This document shows positions 62,335 through 64,000 of a stretch of DNA of 64,000 bases, piece after piece (position 1 is the first letter of the stretch; each line of letters opens with the position of its first letter). Source of the DNA: Shewanella sp. c952. Lineage in GTDB: Bacteria > Pseudomonadota > Gammaproteobacteria > Enterobacterales > Shewanellaceae. The stretch covers positions 124,001-188,000 of the forward strand of contig NZ_BPEW01000001.1 in the NCBI RefSeq assembly GCF_019654975.1, in the 5' to 3' direction. Both the position numbers and the translations under genes were made by a program. Under the pieces are notes generated by a model. That model was not told where the DNA came from. It worked only from the letters and a program-made list of their open reading frames with translations, and did no database searches.

Positions 62335-63989
62335 GATTCAGCCTCCTGAGTAGCGGTTAATAGTTGGCAGCTACCAGCGCTATCGATATTGACCCTTAGC
62401 CCGGCGTTGTTAGCAAGCTCTGCAAAATGAGAGGCGCAGATGATAGTCATCTCCCCTTTGTAGCGATTGATGACATTGATTAGCCGCACTTGGGAATCCG
62501 CATCTAGCGAAATCATTGGCTCATCGAGCAGTAAAATAGAGGGTGATTGCACAAAAGCTCTGACCAAAGCGATGAGTTTTATCGCGCCTTTATTAAGCAT
62601 TTGATTGTCGCTAACGCCCACTTCGGTTTGATAGCCAGATGGCAGCTGAGCAATGCTGCTGGTTAGCCCTAACGCTTCAGCTACCTCCATTGCCAGAGAC
62701 TCTCGTTCGGGTCTAAACATGGTCATGTTTTCAAGTAAACTGCCGGCAAACAGCGTAGGCCAAGGTGAGACATAGGTTACCGATTGTCGATATTCATTGG
62801 CCTTGTGCTCGTCTTGCGCAATGCCTGCAATGGTAATTTTTCCTTGCTCTAAATGGTGGAAAGCACCAATAACGCTCAGCAGTAAACTGGCATGGGTGAG
62901 AGGATCTGAAGTTACCGTAACCAAACCGCCACTTGGAATTGATAAGTTAAAATTGCTGAGCTTAGCACCCACTTGCGAGCTGGCAATATTGTCAAACTTG
63001 ATCGGGCCTAGAGGCAGTTTCTGTTGATATTGGGTGCTGCCTTTAAACATCTCTTGTGGCAATTTAGCAAGGTCATTGACGTGATTCATTGCAGTATTGG
63101 CACTTGCGAGTCGCGATCGCAGACTAATGATGGCGCTGAGAGGGGCAATTGCTCTACCAGCCAATATCGAGCAAGCCGCAAGCCCACCAGTTGTGAGGTT
63201 GCCATTGAGTACCTCATAACAACCAATCAAAACGATTAAAAGCGTAGTGCCCTGAGACGCGCCTTGGATCAACTCTTGTAGTTTGGAAGATAACCAATCG
63301 ACTTGTTGCTGCTGTTCTAGGCGGCGGTAATTTATCTCGCTATAAATTGCTGATAGTCGAGTTTCTAAGGCTAGCGCCTTTGCGGTAGTGAGCCCCGATA
63401 ACACCAAAATCAGCATACGTGAGCGTTCACTGTCGGTGAGCGCTAAATCTTCAGTGGCACGGTTTAGCTTTTGACCGATAACAAATACTAAGCCACCGAT
63501 AACAAACCAGACAGCAACGGGAATGAACACTAACGGGCCACCAATATAGGCAACCAGCGCTAGAAATATCAGCACAAAAGGGAAATCCATTAATGCCACA
63601 AGTGCTTGCCCTGAGTAAAGTTCGCGCATCGCGGCAATACTAGCAAGCCCGTTTGATACTTTCCCTGTACCGAGACTTTCGACGTGGTGGTAGTCAGATT
63701 GCATTAAAGCATTAACGACTTTGGTGGTGGTTTGTAACTCAAAGTTAGCGGCTGATGAGGCCAATAACCAGCTGCGGGAGTAGCGTAATAGCAGCTCTAA
63801 TAAAATAGCCACCGCCACGGCTGAAGCAAGCACACTGGCGGTACCATAGCCCTCATTAGGTAATATACGGTCGTATATTTGTAGCATGGTAAAAGGCAAA
63901 GCCAGCGATAACAAATTGATGAAAGTTGAGGAGAGTAGTAACTCAGCCTTAGCGCGATTATTATTTAGTAAACTGAAGTTTTCTCTCAT
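62331..63989 (-). CDS. ABC half-transporter with degenerate ATP-binding site
   Basis: A 552-residue exporter: six TM helices (about 20-300) of the type I secretion class (LPFTMLQIYDRILPNEGYGT), then an ATPase domain. Its Walker A position reads VTSDPLTHASLLLSVIG and lacks the GxxGxGKS/T loop. The signature is LNKGAIKLIALVRA. Walker B (SILLLDEPMISLD) and the H-loop (ICASHF) remain. It has no C39-like domain. Such a protein can serve as the non-catalytic partner in a heterodimeric ABC exporter. An in-frame TGA lies just upstream of ATG 63989, so the start is fixed. Confidence 0.88.
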   Translation of the reverse strand: MRENFSLLNNNRAKAELLLSSTFINLLSLALPFTMLQIYDRILPNEGYGTASVLASAVAVAILLELLLRYSRSWLLASSAANFELQTTTKVVNALMQSDYHHVESLGTGKVSNGLASIAAMRELYSGQALVALMDFPFVLIFLALVAYIGGPLVFIPVAVWFVIGGLVFVIGQKLNRATEDLALTDSERSRMLILVLSGLTTAKALALETRLSAIYSEINYRRLEQQQQVDWLSSKLQELIQGASQGTTLLIVLIGCYEVLNGNLTTGGLAACSILAGRAIAPLSAIISLRSRLASANTAMNHVNDLAKLPQEMFKGSTQYQQKLPLGPIKFDNIASSQVGAKLSNFNLSIPSGGLVTVTSDPLTHASLLLSVIGAFHHLEQGKITIAGIAQDEHKANEYRQSVTYVSPWPTLFAGSLLENMTMFRPERESLAMEVAEALGLTSSIAQLPSGYQTEVGVSDNQMLNKGAIKLIALVRAFVQSPSILLLDEPMISLDADSQVRLINVINRYKGEMTIICASHFAELANNAGLRVNIDSAGSCQLLTATQEAES

Positions 63990-64000
63990 CGTTCATCACA

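Overview
The window looks like a chromosomal segment of a marine gammaproteobacterium, most likely Shewanella or a close relative. This rests on recognised families and gene order (aroQ-accB, arfB, a CzcCBA efflux operon, mepA, a RegB/RegA-type two-component pair, OYE reductase, a giant VCBS adhesin with its type I exporter), not on any search. No rRNA, tRNA, CRISPR array or recognisable transposase was seen.

Layout. 1-1.9 kb: housekeeping genes (accB end, aroQ, arfB) and two small proteins. 2.0-8.7 kb: a His/Cys-rich exported protein followed by a complete heavy-metal RND efflux operon. 8.8-19.3 kb: an exported esterase, a di-haem cytochrome c peroxidase translationally coupled to a hybrid sensor kinase, MepA, a cysteine desulfurase-persulfide dioxygenase-rhodanese triple fusion, a tyrosine-phosphatase-like protein, a YhcH-family protein and a small membrane protein.

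19.35-32.13 kb is the most unusual region. A patatin-like phospholipase gene is cut in two by an 11,713-bp insertion (19477-31189) flanked by a perfect 8-bp direct repeat (ATTGGGAT). Removing the insert and one repeat copy restores one 351-codon reading frame joining the oxyanion-hole half to the GxSxG half. The insert carries an ECF sigma factor and a transmembrane Ser/Thr kinase on the minus strand. On the plus strand it carries a run of exported proteins: four lipoproteins, a membrane protein, a multi-domain surface lipoprotein, a subtilisin-like S8 protease, and a free-standing lipoprotein resembling the protease's own inhibitory propeptide. The sigma factor has Asn-Thr-Thr-Ser where most ECF factors have an acidic patch. 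This suggests activation by kinase phosphorylation, as described for the EcfP/PknT type. I read the insert as a self-regulated envelope or secreted-protease module.

32.3-46.7 kb: chromosomal genes again (Lon-N-like protein, pseudouridine synthase, PhoD-like phosphatase, RmlD/MAT2B-like reductase, RegB/RegA-like redox regulators, GAF-GGDEF cyclase, Met-rich TonB receptor, cupin, DUF3955-like protein, LysR regulator, VOC protein plus OYE reductase, MOT1-like molybdate transporter). 46.9-64 kb: a minus-strand type I secretion locus made of two half-transporter ABC proteins (one with a degenerate ATP site), an HlyD-type adaptor, and a 3,976-residue repeat protein with a (Thr-Gly)16 linker encoded by a hexanucleotide microsatellite and several near-identical tandem repeats.
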